Below are positions 9,229 to 20,766 of a stretch of 64,000 bases of DNA, in pieces (position 1 is the stretch's first letter; the number at the start of each line of letters is the position of its first letter). The stretch lies in contig NZ_JHXQ01000017.1 in the NCBI RefSeq assembly GCF_000621665.1, forward strand, positions 43,070 to 107,069. The letters are read 5' to 3'. This stretch comes from Allorhizobium undicola ORS 992 = ATCC 700741 (GTDB lineage Bacteria; Pseudomonadota; Alphaproteobacteria; Rhizobiales; Rhizobiaceae). A model generated the notes under the pieces. It made no database searches and was not told where the DNA came from. It saw only the letters and a list, made by a program, of their open reading frames with translations. Position numbers and translations under genes: made by a program.

Positions 9229-10760
9229 CGATCACCCTCATGCCGGGGCAGGTAACGCTGTCGCAGCTCATGGCCATCTATTGGGATGGCGAAGCAGCCG
9301 TGCTGGATGCCTCGGCGGATGCCGCCATTATCCGGGCCGCCGGGCGTATCGCTGAAATCGCGCGCGGCAACGTCCCGGTCTATGGCATCAATACCGGCTT
9401 CGGCAAGCTCGCCTCCATCAAGATCGACGCTGCCGATGTCGCGACACTCCAGCGCAATCTCATCCTGTCGCATTGCTGCGGCGTGGGGCAGCCGCTGGCT
9501 GAAAATGTGGTGCGCCTGATCATGGCGCTGAAGCTGGTGTCGCTCGGTCGCGGAGCCTCCGGTGTGCGGCTGGAACTGATAAGGCTCATCGAGGCCATGC
9601 TGGACAGGAGCGTGACGCCGGTCATTCCGGAAAAGGGGTCTGTCGGCGCCTCCGGCGATCTTGCGCCCCTTGCCCATATGACCGCGGTGATGATGGGGGA
9701 GGGCGAGGCATTTTATCAGGGGCAGCGTCTTTCCGGCGGCGAAGCCTTGAAGCGGGCCGGATTGCAGCCGGTGGTGCTGGCGGCCAAGGAGGGGCTGGCG
9801 CTGATCAACGGGACGCAGACCTCCACGGCCCTGGCGCTTGCCGGCCTGTTCCGTGCCCATCGTGCAGCCCAGACGGCGCTGATGACTGGTGCGCTTTCCA
9901 CCGATGCCGCCATGGGTTCTTCCGCGCCCTTCCATGCCGATATTCACACGCTGCGGGGCCACAAGGGCCAGATCGATGCAGGCAATGCGCTACGCCGTTT
10001 GCTGGAAGGCTCACAGATTCGCGAAAGCCATGTGGAGGGCGATGAGCGGGTGCAGGATCCCTATTGCATTCGCTGCCAGCCGCAGGTGGACGGGGCCTGC
10101 CTGGATCTCATCCGTTTTGCCGCCCGCACGCTGGAGATCGAAGCCAATGCGGTGACGGACAATCCGCTGGTGCTTTCCGACAATTCAGTGGTGTCCGGCG
10201 GTAACTTCCATGCCGAGCCGGTGGCTTTTGCCGCCGACCAGATTGCAATTGCCGTGTGTGAAATCGGCGCGATTTCGCAGCGGCGCATAGCCCTTCTGGT
10301 CGATCCGGCGCTGTCTTACGGCCTGCCCGCCTTTCTTTCGAAAAAGCCGGGGCTCAATTCCGGCCTGATGATCGCCGAAGTTACCTCTGCGGCGCTGATG
10401 AGTGAAAACAAGCAGATGGCGCATCCGGCCTCTGTCGATTCCACGCCCACCTCTGCCAATCAGGAAGACCATGTCTCCATGGCCTGCCACGGGGCGCGGC
10501 GGCTGTTGCAGATGACGGACAATCTCTTCGCCATTCTCGGCATCGAGGCGCTATGCGCCGTACAAGGCGTTGAGCTGCGCGGGCCGCTTGCGACGAGTGC
10601 CGAATTGCAAAAGGCCATGGCCGTGCTGCGCCGGGCCGTACCGACGCTGGAAGAAGATCGCTATATGGCGCCCGATCTTCAGGCGGCAGCAGAACTCGTC
10701 GGTTCCGGCGCGCTGGTTGCAGCCGTAACACCGGGCATCCTGCCGGTTCTGGAGAGCTGA
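9225..10760 (+). CDS. hutH: Histidine ammonia-lyase HutH
   Basis: 511 residues, the standard length. The start is the ATG at 9225, which overlaps the hutI stop (ATGA); the longer open frame upstream lies inside hutI. The sequence [15 protein letters not shown] contains the Ala-Ser-Gly triplet that cyclises to the MIO electrophile. [13 protein letters not shown] at the N-terminus is also conserved. The enzyme removes ammonia from histidine to give urocanate, the inducer of the hut genes. Translational coupling to hutI is likely from the overlap. Confidence 0.97.
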   Translation: MTITLMPGQVTLSQLMAIYWDGEAAVLDASADAAIIRAAGRIAEIARGNVPVYGINTGFGKLASIKIDAADVATLQRNLILSHCCGVGQPLAENVVRLIMALKLVSLGRGASGVRLELIRLIEAMLDRSVTPVIPEKGSVGASGDLAPLAHMTAVMMGEGEAFYQGQRLSGGEALKRAGLQPVVLAAKEGLALINGTQTSTALALAGLFRAHRAAQTALMTGALSTDAAMGSSAPFHADIHTLRGHKGQIDAGNALRRLLEGSQIRESHVEGDERVQDPYCIRCQPQVDGACLDLIRFAARTLEIEANAVTDNPLVLSDNSVVSGGNFHAEPVAFAADQIAIAVCEIGAISQRRIALLVDPALSYGLPAFLSKKPGLNSGLMIAEVTSAALMSENKQMAHPASVDSTPTSANQEDHVSMACHGARRLLQMTDNLFAILGIEALCAVQGVELRGPLATSAELQKAMAVLRRAVPTLEEDRYMAPDLQAAAELVGSGALVAAVTPGILPVLES

Positions 10761-10761
10761 C

Positions 10762-11571
10762 ATGGCCGTTTTCGAACTGGTTCAGGGCTCCTCGCCGGTC
10801 ATTCTCGCCTTTCCACACACCGGAACGCTGGTTCCGCCGGAAATATGGGAAAGGCTGAACGACAATGGCAGGCTGCTGGCCGATACGGATTGGCATATCC
10901 ACACGCTTTATGCCGGTCTGTTGCCAAATGCCACCACGCTGCGCGCCACCTTTCATCGCTATGTGATCGATGCCAATCGTGACCCTGAGGGCAAGAGCCT
11001 CTATCCCGGCCAGAACACCACCGATCTTGTGCCGAACACGGATTTCGATGGCCTGCCGATCTGGAAGGAGGGGGCCGCTCCGGCTGAAGGAGATATTTCC
11101 GCCCGGCTGGAGGCTTTTCACCGGCCTTATCACGCCGCTCTTGCCGCCGAAATCGAACGTGTGAAAGCGCTGCATGGCGTGGCTGTCGTTTATGATTGCC
11201 ATTCGATTCGTTCGCTCATTCCCTTCCTGTTCGAAGGGCGGCTGCCGGATTTCAATATCGGCACCAATTCCGGCGCAAGCTGCGATGGCGCTATCGAAGA
11301 CGCGGCTTCCGGCGTGGCGCAAACGGCAGAGGGTTTTAGCGCCATCGTCAATGGCCGCTTCAAGGGCGGCTGGACGACGCGCCATTACGGCTGCCCGCAG
11401 GAGGGTGTCCATGCAATCCAGATGGAGCTGAGCCAGAAGTCGCATCTGGCCACTGAAACCCCGCCTTTTGCCTATGACGCTGCCAAGGCGGAAAAGCTTC
11501 GTATCTATCTCCAGGCCATTTTGACGCGCATCGAAACTGCTGCAATGGCCCTTACATCCAAGGGGGAATGA
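10762..11571 (+). CDS. hutG: N-formylglutamate deformylase HutG
   Basis: 269 residues of the N-formylglutamate amidohydrolase family. [12 protein letters not shown] near the N-terminus and VYDCHSIRS in the middle carry the expected zinc-binding His/Asp residues. It hydrolyses N-formyl-glutamate to glutamate and formate, the last step of the pathway. GGAGAG overlaps the hutH end and serves as ribosome site; one base separates the hutH stop from this ATG. With HutF it completes the five-enzyme route. Confidence 0.94.
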   Translation: MAVFELVQGSSPVILAFPHTGTLVPPEIWERLNDNGRLLADTDWHIHTLYAGLLPNATTLRATFHRYVIDANRDPEGKSLYPGQNTTDLVPNTDFDGLPIWKEGAAPAEGDISARLEAFHRPYHAALAAEIERVKALHGVAVVYDCHSIRSLIPFLFEGRLPDFNIGTNSGASCDGAIEDAASGVAQTAEGFSAIVNGRFKGGWTTRHYGCPQEGVHAIQMELSQKSHLATETPPFAYDAAKAEKLRIYLQAILTRIETAAMALTSKGE

Positions 11572-11572
11572 C

Positions 11573-13246
11573 ATGACCAATCCACGCCACAACATCCGCG
11601 ACGTGCGCGCCCCGCATGGCTCGCAGCTCACCGCCAAAAGCTGGATGACGGAAGCGCCGCTGCGGATGCTGATGAACAATCTCGACCCCGACGTGGCCGA
11701 GCGCCCGCACGAGCTGGTGGTCTATGGTGGTATCGGCCGCGCTGCCCGGACCTGGGAGGATTTCGACCGCATCGTCGCTTCGCTCACGGAGCTGAACGAG
11801 GATGAGACGCTGCTGGTGCAATCCGGCAAGCCGGTCGGGATTTTCCGAACCCACAAGGATGCACCCCGCGTGCTGATTGCCAATTCCAATCTCGTGCCGC
11901 ATTGGGCCACATGGGAACATTTCAACGAACTGGATAAAAAGGGCCTGGCCATGTACGGCCAGATGACTGCCGGTTCCTGGATCTATATCGGCACGCAGGG
12001 CATTGTTCAGGGGACCTATGAAACCTTCGTGGAGGCCGGTCGTCAGCACTACCAGGGCAATCTCAAGGGTAAGTGGATACTGACGGGCGGGCTTGGCGGC
12101 ATGGGTGGTGCGCAGCCTTTGGCCGCTGTCATGGCCGGGGCCTGCTGCCTTGCGGTGGAATGCGATGAGACCCGCGTGGATTTCCGCCTGCGCACCCGCT
12201 ATCTCGATGCCAAGGCGCATTCTCTGGACGAAGCGCTGTCGATGATCGATACCTGGACAAAGGCCGGAGAGGCGAAATCCGTCGGCCTGATCGGCAATGC
12301 GGCGGAAATTTTCCCTGAACTGCTCAAGCGCGGCATCCGTCCCGACATTGTCACCGATCAGACCTCGGCCCATGACCCGATCCATGGCTATCTGCCTTCC
12401 GGCTGGACGGTTGGGGAGTGGCGCGAAAAGCAGGAAAGCGATCCGAAGGCAGTGGAAGCCGCTGCCCGCGCCTCGATGAAAACCCATGTTCAGGCCATGG
12501 TGGATTTCTGGAACATGGGCGTGCCGACGCTGGATTACGGCAACAACATCCGGCAGGTGGCCAAGGAAGAGGGGCTGGAAAATGCGTTTGCATTTCCCGG
12601 TTTCGTGCCAGCCTATATTCGCCCGCTATTTTGCCGGGGCATTGGCCCCTTCCGCTGGGCGGCGCTGTCGGGCGATCCTGAAGATATTTACAAGACCGAT
12701 GCCAAGGTGAAGGAGCTTTTGCCGGACAACACGCATCTGCACAACTGGCTGGACATGGCGCGTGAACGCATCGCCTTTCAGGGCCTGCCCGCCCGCATCT
12801 GCTGGGTGGGTCTTGGCGACCGGCATCGACTGGCGCTGGCCTTCAACGAGATGGTGCGCAAGGGCGAGCTGAAAGCGCCCGTGGTCATTGGCCGTGATCA
12901 TCTGGATAGCGGCTCGGTCGCCTCGCCGAACCGCGAGACGGAAGCCATGAAGGATGGCTCCGATGCCGTCTCCGACTGGCCGCTGCTCAATGCATTGTTG
13001 AATACCGCTTCCGGCGCCACATGGGTTTCGCTGCATCATGGCGGCGGCGTGGGCATGGGCTTCTCGCAGCATTCCGGTGTGGTGATTTGCGCCGATGGCA
13101 CCGATGATGCCGCCAGACGGCTGGAGCGGGTGCTGTGGAACGATCCGGCCACCGGTGTCATGCGCCATGCCGATGCGGGCTATGACATTGCGCTGGATTG
13201 CGCGCGGGACAAGGGGCTGCGCTTGCCGGGCATTCTGGGTAATTGA
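11573..13246 (+). CDS. hutU: Urocanate hydratase HutU
   Basis: 557 residues, the standard urocanase length. The start is one base after the hutG stop and is preceded by AAGGGGGA. Conserved blocks include [15 protein letters not shown] (NAD-binding) and the catalytic region [15 protein letters not shown] with its reactive Cys. The enzyme adds water to urocanate using tightly bound NAD+ as an electrophile and yields imidazolonepropionate, the substrate of HutI. It sits between hutG and hutD in the rightward operon. Confidence 0.97.
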   Translation: MTNPRHNIRDVRAPHGSQLTAKSWMTEAPLRMLMNNLDPDVAERPHELVVYGGIGRAARTWEDFDRIVASLTELNEDETLLVQSGKPVGIFRTHKDAPRVLIANSNLVPHWATWEHFNELDKKGLAMYGQMTAGSWIYIGTQGIVQGTYETFVEAGRQHYQGNLKGKWILTGGLGGMGGAQPLAAVMAGACCLAVECDETRVDFRLRTRYLDAKAHSLDEALSMIDTWTKAGEAKSVGLIGNAAEIFPELLKRGIRPDIVTDQTSAHDPIHGYLPSGWTVGEWREKQESDPKAVEAAARASMKTHVQAMVDFWNMGVPTLDYGNNIRQVAKEEGLENAFAFPGFVPAYIRPLFCRGIGPFRWAALSGDPEDIYKTDAKVKELLPDNTHLHNWLDMARERIAFQGLPARICWVGLGDRHRLALAFNEMVRKGELKAPVVIGRDHLDSGSVASPNRETEAMKDGSDAVSDWPLLNALLNTASGATWVSLHHGGGVGMGFSQHSGVVICADGTDDAARRLERVLWNDPATGVMRHADAGYDIALDCARDKGLRLPGILGN

Positions 13247-13286
13247 ACCTCGGATTGAGAGACACGTTCCCCAGGGAGGGGGCCGG

Positions 13287-13862
13287 ATGCAGCTTTTGAA
13301 ATCGGCGAACTACAAGACAGTGCCGTGGAAAAATGGCGGTGGCGTCACCCGCGAGGTGGCGCTCCATCGCGATGAAAGCCTGCATCCGGATTTTATGTGG
13401 CGGGTCAGCATCGCGACGGTTGCCGAGGATGGACCGTTTTCGGCTTTTCCGGGGATTGATCGCAGCATTGCAGTGCTGGCGGGTAACGGCATGGTGCTGG
13501 AGACGGATGGCCACTCCACCACCCTGATGAAAGACGGTGCTCCGCATGTTTTCGATGGCGCCTCTCCCGTTCACGCCCGCCTGATCGCGGGCGAGACGGT
13601 TGACCTCAACCTGATGAGCAGGCGTGGCTTTTATCGTCATCAGCTGATCCGCTTGCCAGTCGAGGGCCCGGTCCAACTGGAGGCGCAAAGCGGCCTTCGT
13701 TTTATTGTCTTCAACGGGCGGGCGCAGGTGTCGGGGAACACTTATTTTTTCACGGCTGAACCTCTCGATTGTCTGATTTGTCCCGCAGAGGGGGCGGTGC
13801 TTCAGATCGAGCCTGACGGTTTCTTCGATATTTTTCTCGTCTTCATTCATCCGGCGGCCTGA
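13287..13862 (+). CDS. hutD: HutD-family protein
   Basis: 191 residues from the ATG at 13287, preceded by CAGGGAGGG; the longer frame overlaps hutU and is rejected. The N-terminal PWKNGGGVTREVA is the signature of HutD, a bicupin often found in hut operons. HutD is not an enzyme of the pathway; work in Pseudomonas suggests it limits hut expression, perhaps by binding urocanate or a product. It ends the rightward hut operon, 40 bases after hutU. Confidence 0.9.
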   Translation: MQLLKSANYKTVPWKNGGGVTREVALHRDESLHPDFMWRVSIATVAEDGPFSAFPGIDRSIAVLAGNGMVLETDGHSTTLMKDGAPHVFDGASPVHARLIAGETVDLNLMSRRGFYRHQLIRLPVEGPVQLEAQSGLRFIVFNGRAQVSGNTYFFTAEPLDCLICPAEGAVLQIEPDGFFDIFLVFIHPAA

Positions 13863-13946
13863 GCGAGAACTTTCCTGACAAGATTTATGCCCGCCGGAAC
13901 CGCTCAGGGGCCTCGTCCGTTCAGTGTGAAACCAAGGAGGTCACAC

Positions 13947-14405
13947 ATGACAGAGCAAACATCCCCCGCAGTGGAATCGCTTGAGCAGGAAAATGCCAGA
14001 CGCGGTCACGAAAGCCCGGACAAGAATTTGCAGCGTGGCCTTGAGGAAACATTTCCAGCCTCCGACCCTGTTTCCGTGACGAGAACGGATACGCCGACCG
14101 GACGTGTGGATGCCGATGACGTTGAAAACCAGCATCGGATGAACAAAGCCGCCTCCAACCCGACACCCGAAGATGACGTTCCGCATGTGATCTCGGCCCT
14201 TAACCAGCGGCAGCGCAACGAAGATGATCCGGAGTCCGAAATCCGCTATCTTCGCACAGAAATTGCCCGGTTGGAGGGCTCCCGACCCGTCGCGGCGGGC
14301 CGGACGAACGTGACGGGCGATCTATCCGGCCTGATCCGCAGCTGGCCTCTTCAGGCTGTCGCGGCGGCAGGCCTGATCGGTTTCGTCTGGGGGCTGACCC
14401 GCTAG
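13947..14405 (+). CDS. Small acidic protein with C-terminal membrane anchor
   Basis: 152 residues from the ATG at 13947, with a strong AAGGAGG site 10 bases upstream. The N-terminal two thirds are charged and likely disordered; LEETFPASDPVS near residue 35 is a short motif common in small Rhizobiales proteins. A probable coiled-coil or helical part precedes a C-terminal hydrophobic helix, WPLQAVAAAGLIGFVWGLTR, resembling the anchor of DUF883/ElaB-type proteins. Function unknown; a stress or envelope role is a guess. It follows hutD by 84 bases with its own ribosome site and may be a separate transcript. Confidence 0.75.
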   Translation: MTEQTSPAVESLEQENARRGHESPDKNLQRGLEETFPASDPVSVTRTDTPTGRVDADDVENQHRMNKAASNPTPEDDVPHVISALNQRQRNEDDPESEIRYLRTEIARLEGSRPVAAGRTNVTGDLSGLIRSWPLQAVAAAGLIGFVWGLTR

Positions 14406-14520
14406 AGCAGTTCAGGAAAAGCGAAATCCGGGTTTCGATCGGAACAGCGGTCTGACTGGCCTGTACCGAAGCCCGGTTCGGCTTTAAATTTCCCGGCATG
14501 GCAGGGCACGTCTATGAGGT

Positions 14521-14629
14521 CTACTGCATAATTCCTTAAATCGGAATCGATTTAAGGTGAAAATTATGCAGCAGATTTAAGGCGTTGCAGCGTCCTTCGT
14601 GCGTTTGATAAAACGCACGGCGCTGTAAT
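14521..14629. repeat. Palindromic repeat, family A, copy 2
   Basis: The palindrome built on CCTTAAATCG / CGATTTAAGG recurs here, followed by a second hairpin whose arms are GTGCGTTT and AAACGCAC, then GGCGCTGT. The same two modules in the same order occur at 20783-20888. It separates the small anchored protein from the thuA-like gene; no gene lies in the 284-base gap. Confidence 0.87.
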
Positions 14630-14689
14630 CCGCTTTTGTCCTGCAATCAGCCTGTCACCTCGAAACCATTGTCAGTCAGGGAGAGCCAT

Positions 14690-15475
14690 GTGGCGATCAG
14701 AACGATAGTCTGGGGCGAGAATATTCACGAACATGAAAATCCGGTCGTAGGCGAAATCTATCCAGACGGAATGCACACGGTCATTGCCGAAGCGCTCAAT
14801 CGCGATCCGGACATTCTGGCGGAGACGGCAACTCTGCAGGAGGCCGGGCACGGTCTCTCAGTGCAACGGCTTGCCAGCACGGACGTGCTGGTGTGGTGGG
14901 GGCATAAGGCCCATGGCGCCGTCAGCGACGAGGTGGTGGAGCGCGTTTGCGCGCGTGTTCATGAAGGCATGGGTCTCATCGTCCTGCATTCGGGGCATTT
15001 CGCAAAGGTCTTCAAGCGTTTGATGGGCACGCCCTGCTCACCGAAGTGGCGCGAGGCGGGCGAACGGGAACGGCTTTGGACGGTCAATCCCGGACATCCC
15101 ATCGCACGTGGCATCCCTGAGAATTTCGTGCTGGAAAACGAAGAAATGTATGGCGAATTTTTCGCGGTGCCGGAGCCGCTGGAAACGGTGTTTATCTCCT
15201 GGTTCGCGGGTGGCGAGGTTTTCCGGTCCGGTCTCACCTGGCGTCGTGGGGCAGGCCATATCTTCTATTTCCGGCCCGGTCATGAAACCTATCCCACCTA
15301 TCATGATGCGACGGTGATGCGTGTTATCGCCAATGCGGTCAAATGGGCTTTCAATCCCGCGCCTGCATTTTCGGCCCTTCACGATGCCCCCAATGTGCCG
15401 GTTGAACAGGCGCTGGAGCCGATCACAGAGCGCGGCCCAAAGCTGCATAAGGCCGGAGAGGAGGGCTATAAGTGA
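14690..15475 (+). CDS. thuA: ThuA-like trehalose-utilisation protein
   Basis: 261 residues from a GTG at 14690 with CAGGGAGAG upstream. The ThuA fold (glutamine-amidotransferase-like) is recognisable from [41 protein letters not shown] and [15 protein letters not shown]. ThuA of Sinorhizobium acts with ThuB in catabolism of trehalose and related disaccharides via 3-keto intermediates. The following Gfo/Idh gene overlaps it by four bases (GTGA), which fits a thuAB pair. The thuEFGK transporter genes usually next to thuAB are not in the window. Confidence 0.82.
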   Translation: MAIRTIVWGENIHEHENPVVGEIYPDGMHTVIAEALNRDPDILAETATLQEAGHGLSVQRLASTDVLVWWGHKAHGAVSDEVVERVCARVHEGMGLIVLHSGHFAKVFKRLMGTPCSPKWREAGERERLWTVNPGHPIARGIPENFVLENEEMYGEFFAVPEPLETVFISWFAGGEVFRSGLTWRRGAGHIFYFRPGHETYPTYHDATVMRVIANAVKWAFNPAPAFSALHDAPNVPVEQALEPITERGPKLHKAGEEGYK

Positions 15476-16569
15476 GCGCTGCTGTCCGTCTTCTCATTCT
15501 CGGCACTGGCGGCATGGCAAACCGCCATGCCATGGAGTTTGCCACCAATAGCGACGTGCAGCTGGTCGGCGCCGTCGATGTCGATATTGCCAAGGTCAGA
15601 GGCTTTGCGCTTCGTCATGATATTGCCACCAGTTTTACCTCGCTGGACGAGGCCATCGAATGGGGCGAGTTCGACGCCGTTGCCAATGTCACGCCCGACC
15701 GGATCCATTATCCCACGACACTGCAATTGCTGGCCGCAGGAAAACATGTGTTCTGCGAAAAGCCTCTGGCCGAAACCTACGAGCGCGCCGACGAAATGGC
15801 GCGGCGGGCAGAAGAGAGCGGCCTGATCAACATGGTCAACCTGACCTACCGCAATGTTGCGCCGGTACAGCGTGCACGGCAGATGGTATTGGCTGGCGAA
15901 ATTGGCCGCATCCGGCATATCGAGGCCTCCTATCTGCAAAGCTGGCTGGTTTCCAAGGCATGGGGCGATTGGGCGACAGAGGATCAATGGCTGTGGCGCC
16001 TTTCCACCAAGCATGGTTCCAATGGCGTCCTGGGCGACGTAGGTATTCATATTCTCGATTTCGCAGGTTATGGCGCGGCCACCGAAGTGGATCGGATTTT
16101 CGCGCGGTTGAAGACCTTTGAAAAAGCGCCGGGAAATCGCATCCGCGACTATGACCTCGACGCCAATGACAGTTTCACGATGACGGCCGAATTCTCCAAT
16201 GGCGCCATGGGGGTCATCCATGCCACACGTTGGGCGACCGGCCATCTCAATGAGCTTCGCCTGCGGATGCATGGCGAAAAGGGCGCTCTGGAAGTGGTCC
16301 ACACGCCAACGGGCAATGCACTGCGGGCCTGCCTTGGCGATGATGTGGAGAAAGGGCAATGGCAGGATCTGGACGCCGGAACAACCGCGACCAACTATCA
16401 GCGTTTCATCGAGGCGATCCGGGAGCAACAAAACCGTGAACCGAGCTTCCGCCACGCTGCTAATTTGCAGAAAGTGCTGGACATTGCCATGATGACGGAA
16501 GTGGAGCGGCGCGAATACGCCGTTGCCGAGCCTGTCGCGGTTCCGCAGATCAAGCTCATCTCCGGCTAA
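15472..16569 (+). CDS. thuB: ThuB-like Gfo/Idh/MocA oxidoreductase
   Basis: 365 residues from a GTG at 15472 that overlaps the thuA stop. Rossmann motif [16 protein letters not shown] is N-terminal; [10 protein letters not shown] near residue 98 is the family signature and [13 protein letters not shown] a conserved mid-protein block. Coupled to thuA, it probably oxidises a disaccharide such as trehalose to its 3-keto form. The fourth Gfo/Idh gene in the window, it diverges clearly from the three at 124-4283. Substrate is inferred from the neighbour. Confidence 0.78.
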   Translation: MSAAVRLLILGTGGMANRHAMEFATNSDVQLVGAVDVDIAKVRGFALRHDIATSFTSLDEAIEWGEFDAVANVTPDRIHYPTTLQLLAAGKHVFCEKPLAETYERADEMARRAEESGLINMVNLTYRNVAPVQRARQMVLAGEIGRIRHIEASYLQSWLVSKAWGDWATEDQWLWRLSTKHGSNGVLGDVGIHILDFAGYGAATEVDRIFARLKTFEKAPGNRIRDYDLDANDSFTMTAEFSNGAMGVIHATRWATGHLNELRLRMHGEKGALEVVHTPTGNALRACLGDDVEKGQWQDLDAGTTATNYQRFIEAIREQQNREPSFRHAANLQKVLDIAMMTEVERREYAVAEPVAVPQIKLISG

Positions 16570-16624
16570 CGCCTGGGGAGGCCATGGCGGGGGAAGAATG
16601 CACCGTCATGGCAGTTTTCAGCCT

Positions 16625-17620
16625 TTACCGCGTGACATCGATCACGACCCGGCCCCTGATTTCGCCTGCCATGATTGCATTGGCAAGCTGTGGCAGGTTG
16701 GAAAGGGGTTCCACCTTTGTCATGTCTGCAAGATGGGCGCGGTTGAGGCTTTCGGCAAGCCGGGACCAGGCGCGTTCGCGCTTCGCCATCGGCGTCATGA
16801 CGGAATCGATGCCGATGAGGGTCACGCCGCGCAGGATGAAAGGCATGACAGTGGCAGGAAGATCGGCACCACCCGCGAGGCCGCAGGCCGCCACTGCGCC
16901 GTTATAGACAGTCTGGGCAATGACATTGGCAAGCGTGCTGCTGCCGACCGTGTCGATTGCGCCTGTCCAGCGCTCCTTCTGCAAAGCTCCGCCTTTTTCG
17001 GCCAGTGTGGCGCGTTCCACGAAATGGCTGGCGCCGAGGCCCGCCAGATAATCATGCGTCTGTGGCCGCCCGGTGGCGGCGGTGACACGGTATCCGGCAG
17101 CGGCAAGCAGGCTTATGGCGATCGAACCGACGCCTCCGGCCGCGCCCGTGACCAGCACCTCGCCCTGGCCGGGCGTGATACGGCCCCAATCCTCCAACGC
17201 CAGCACGGCAAGGGCCGCGGTATAGCCAGCCGTGCCGATTGCCATGGCTTCCTGAAGGCTGAAGGCTTCCGGCAGGCGCAGCAGCCATTCCGGCTTGACC
17301 CTCTGATAGCGGCTATAGCCGCCGCCTTCGGTTTCGCTCATGCCGAAACCATTGACGATGACCTTGTCACCGGCTTTCCAGAGTGGCGACCGCGAGTCCA
17401 CGACCGTGCCGGAAAGGTCGGCTCCCGCAATGACCGGCATATGCCGGGCAATACGGCCCTTGCCGGTAAAGGCAAGCCCGTCCTTGTAGTTCAGGGTGGA
17501 GTAGGCCACCTCCACCAGCACGTCATGATCGGCGAGGTCATTGAGGTGCAACTCGCGAAACTGCCCCCTGGGCTGGCCATCCACGGTATCGATGACGACG
17601 GCGGTAAATCCTTGGCTCAT
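16625..17620 (-). CDS. acuI: MDR-family NADPH reductase, AcuI/YhdH type (acrylyl-CoA reductase)
   Basis: 331 residues, a zinc-free medium-chain dehydrogenase. LNYKDGLAFTGKG and the Rossmann loop VTGAAGGVGSIAI identify the AcuI/YhdH subgroup, which reduces acrylyl-CoA to propionyl-CoA with NADPH and helps detoxify acrylate. AGGAGGAG precedes the start on the minus strand. It is convergent with thuB and divergent from ftsK, with no operon partner. A generic enoyl or quinone reductase role is possible. Confidence 0.82.
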   Translation of the reverse strand: MSQGFTAVVIDTVDGQPRGQFRELHLNDLADHDVLVEVAYSTLNYKDGLAFTGKGRIARHMPVIAGADLSGTVVDSRSPLWKAGDKVIVNGFGMSETEGGGYSRYQRVKPEWLLRLPEAFSLQEAMAIGTAGYTAALAVLALEDWGRITPGQGEVLVTGAAGGVGSIAISLLAAAGYRVTAATGRPQTHDYLAGLGASHFVERATLAEKGGALQKERWTGAIDTVGSSTLANVIAQTVYNGAVAACGLAGGADLPATVMPFILRGVTLIGIDSVMTPMAKRERAWSRLAESLNRAHLADMTKVEPLSNLPQLANAIMAGEIRGRVVIDVTR

Positions 17621-17946
17621 TGCGCACTCCTCCTCATTGGCAGGCAGGTTGCCATGCCTTTGCGGCAGAAGCCAGATGCCATCCCTGCCTCATCTCAGGG
17701 CAGGAAAATGACCCAGGGGCAGGGTGAAAAAAATTCTGACGCATTTTCAAGATGATGGCATCGCGTAAAGTTTTCTTGCCTAATGGCGAATAACTAAAAA
17801 GGCAATATTTACATGGCGTTATGGATAATTTTATCGCTTTTTCGATGCTGGGACCGGCATGTCGGATCGCGGCATGGAAAGGAGTGATTAACCTTTATTT
17901 TTTACTTCCTTAGGAGACGAGTCTCTTTTACCGAACCGTAGGCACC

Positions 17947-20757
17947 ATGCGCTTTCCACCAAACTCTTCCCACCCGAATGCAGACCAGACCGGCGAAGAC
18001 GCGCGGTCCGTCCATCAGGCTGCCCAGCCGCAGGGTCGGGACCAGGCCGGACAGCCGCTGACGCCGCCTGAGCAACTCGAACCCTGGCACAAGGCTTTCG
18101 TGCTGGGGCCGAATGTGCGCTTCACGCGCACGCCCGAAAGCGCCATCCTCCGCCGCCGCGAGGCGGAGGCTGCTGCTGCCGCACAAGCCGCAGAAGCGGC
18201 GCAGCAACAAGCCGTTGCCGCGCCGCCCGTGACTGAAATGCCGATAACCGAGCCGGTGGTGAAAAGCCCCGCATTTTTCGGCCTGCCAAAAACCGGAGCC
18301 CCCTTGCTGATCAAGAATGTCATGAGGAAACAGGCGGACGCCCCCAGGACCGATCCTGTATCCGACGCCCCGGCCGTTGAGGCTGTGGTTGAAACCCCTG
18401 CCATGACGGCAGAACCGGTCGTGGACGCCGCAAGCCCGATTGTGGTGGACGTGGACGCCCAGAAACTGCGACAGGCTGCTGCCATCATGCGTATGCCGGA
18501 GCATATCGAAGTGCATCTACGCCACGAGGAGGAGGCGATTGCTGACGGGAAGGCTGATTCACCCCAGCCCGCTCAGCCGGCAAATTTCGCACCTGTTACC
18601 TCGTCTCATCTGCCTGCGCTGGCAATTTCGGATTTTGCATTCTTCGAAATGATGCCGGATGACATGGCGGAGCCCGCCCCAGAGGTGACAATTGCCGTAA
18701 AAGCGGCTGCACTGCCTCAGCGCCAATCCATGCCGCTCGTCGGTTCGGTGGCGGCGCTTTACAGGGAAGTGAAGCCGAAGCGGGCCGCTGCGGAGAGCGT
18801 GGCCCAGCCTCTGCCCCAATCCCTGCCGCAGCCTGTCCAGCCAGTCCATGTGGCGAGCGTTGCAGACATCCCGCCTGCCGCTCCTGGCTTGCAGACCGTC
18901 GAAATATCGTCCGAGCCGCCCCTGCGCCTCGAAGTGAGTGCACAGCCGGTGGCGGAAATCGCGCCGCAGGCCGAAACAATGGCCGTGCAGGGCGAACCGA
19001 TGCCGTGGGAAGAGCCGAGTGCGGCCGCCGCATCGCTGGTCCTGACCGCGCAGCCCGCGGCTGAAATCCACCCCGTGGTGGAGACCGTTCAGGAACGTCC
19101 CCGCCAGATCGTGGAAGCCACGCCGCGCCTGCAAAGGGCGCTGGGCGGCGGCATCGAAATCGCGCGCAATCATCCGTTCGACGGGGATTTCACCTTCCCC
19201 TCGATCGATCTGTTGCAGGAGCCGCCTGCCGTGCGTGCCGAAGCCATGCTGCCGGAAGCATTGGAACAGAGTGCCGGCCTGCTCGAAAGCGTTCTGGAGG
19301 ATTTCGGCATTCGGGGCGAGGTTATCGATGTGCGCCCCGGTCCGGTTGTCACCTTGTATGAATTCGAGCCAGCCCCCGGTATCAAGTCTTCGCGCGTCAT
19401 CGGCCTGTCCGACGATATTGCCCGGTCCATGTCCGCACTTTCGGCCCGTGTCGCCGTGGTTCCCGGCCGCAATGTCATCGGCATCGAATTGCCCAATGCC
19501 GTGCGCGAGACCGTGTATCTGCGGGAATTGATCGAATGCGAGGATTATTGGGAGAGCAAGTACAAGCTTGCCCTGTGCCTCGGCAAGTCGATTGGTGGCG
19601 AGCCGGTGATTGCCGAACTGGCGAAAATGCCGCACCTTCTGGTCGCCGGAACCACGGGTTCGGGCAAGTCGGTGGCTATCAACACCATGATCCTCTCGCT
19701 GCTTTACCGGCTGAAGCCCGAGGAGTGCCGCCTGATCATGGTCGATCCGAAAATGCTTGAGCTTTCGGTTTATGACGGCATACCGCATTTGCTGACACCC
19801 GTGGTCACGGACCCCAAGAAGGCCGTCATGGCGTTGAAATGGGCCGTGCGGGAAATGGAAGACCGTTATCGCAAGATGTCGCGGCTCGGCGTGCGCAATA
19901 TCGACGGCTATAACGAGCGGGCGGCGCAGGCACGCGACAAGGGCGAGATCATCACGGTCAGCATCCAGACGGGCTTCGACCGCCATTCCGGCGAGCCGGT
20001 CTATGAGGATCAGGATCTCGATCTGTCGCCCATGCCCTATATCGTCATCATCGTCGATGAAATGGCCGATCTGATGATGGTGGCCGGCAAGGAAATCGAA
20101 GGCGCCATCCAGCGACTGGCGCAGATGGCGCGTGCGGCGGGTATCCATCTCATCATGGCAACCCAGCGTCCCTCGGTCGATGTCATCACCGGCACGATCA
20201 AGGCCAATTTCCCGACGCGCATTTCCTTCCAGGTAACGTCGAAGATCGATAGCCGCACCATTCTGGGCGAGCAGGGAGCCGAGCATCTTCTGGGGCAGGG
20301 CGACATGCTGCAAATGGTTGGCGGCGGGCGTATCCAGCGTGTGCACGGGCCGTTCGTTTCCGACGCGGAGGTGGAGCAGGTGGTTGCCCATCTGAAGACG
20401 CAAGGCCGCCCGGAATATCTGGGCACCGTGACGGAAGAAGAAGGTGGTGACGCGCAGGCCGTGGAAGAGGTGGTGGAACGCGGCAGCACTCCTGCTTCCG
20501 CCGGAACGTCTACCAGCGATGACAGCGACGATCTTTACGAAAAGGCAGTGAAAGTGGTGTTGCGCGATCAGAAATGCTCGACATCCTACATTCAGCGCCG
20601 ACTTTCGATCGGCTATAACCGGGCTGCATCCCTGGTCGAGCGCATGGAGCGTGAAGGGCTTGTCGGTGCCGCCAACCACGTCGGCAAACGCGAGATCATT
20701 GCAGGTGGCGGCGCCACCGGCGCCGGTCAGACCCTTGCAGTGGATGAAAGCGATTGA
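17947..20757 (+). CDS. ftsK: FtsK/SpoIIIE-family DNA translocase lacking membrane helices
   Basis: 936 residues. The first 400 or so are Ala/Pro/Glu-rich and likely disordered, with no transmembrane helix, unlike canonical FtsK with four. The motor follows: Walker [15 protein letters not shown] near residue 570, [17 protein letters not shown], and Walker [15 protein letters not shown] near 698. The C-terminal gamma winged helix (about 860-905, [20 protein letters not shown]) normally reads KOPS sequences and contacts XerD. It probably translocates chromosomal DNA during segregation. Rhizobiales often encode two FtsK proteins; this looks like the soluble one. No clear ribosome site is seen before the ATG; the 326-base gap upstream holds no gene. 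Confidence 0.92.
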   Translation: MRFPPNSSHPNADQTGEDARSVHQAAQPQGRDQAGQPLTPPEQLEPWHKAFVLGPNVRFTRTPESAILRRREAEAAAAAQAAEAAQQQAVAAPPVTEMPITEPVVKSPAFFGLPKTGAPLLIKNVMRKQADAPRTDPVSDAPAVEAVVETPAMTAEPVVDAASPIVVDVDAQKLRQAAAIMRMPEHIEVHLRHEEEAIADGKADSPQPAQPANFAPVTSSHLPALAISDFAFFEMMPDDMAEPAPEVTIAVKAAALPQRQSMPLVGSVAALYREVKPKRAAAESVAQPLPQSLPQPVQPVHVASVADIPPAAPGLQTVEISSEPPLRLEVSAQPVAEIAPQAETMAVQGEPMPWEEPSAAAASLVLTAQPAAEIHPVVETVQERPRQIVEATPRLQRALGGGIEIARNHPFDGDFTFPSIDLLQEPPAVRAEAMLPEALEQSAGLLESVLEDFGIRGEVIDVRPGPVVTLYEFEPAPGIKSSRVIGLSDDIARSMSALSARVAVVPGRNVIGIELPNAVRETVYLRELIECEDYWESKYKLALCLGKSIGGEPVIAELAKMPHLLVAGTTGSGKSVAINTMILSLLYRLKPEECRLIMVDPKMLELSVYDGIPHLLTPVVTDPKKAVMALKWAVREMEDRYRKMSRLGVRNIDGYNERAAQARDKGEIITVSIQTGFDRHSGEPVYEDQDLDLSPMPYIVIIVDEMADLMMVAGKEIEGAIQRLAQMARAAGIHLIMATQRPSVDVITGTIKANFPTRISFQVTSKIDSRTILGEQGAEHLLGQGDMLQMVGGGRIQRVHGPFVSDAEVEQVVAHLKTQGRPEYLGTVTEEEGGDAQAVEEVVERGSTPASAGTSTSDDSDDLYEKAVKVVLRDQKCSTSYIQRRLSIGYNRAASLVERMEREGLVGAANHVGKREIIAGGGATGAGQTLAVDESD

Positions 20758-20766
20758 AACCCGACA

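Noticed and set aside
18559..20679. 706-codon open frame antisense to ftsK
   Set aside because: It is a shadow of the strongly supported FtsK motor gene: no ribosome site, His/Arg/Asp-biased composition and no domain.
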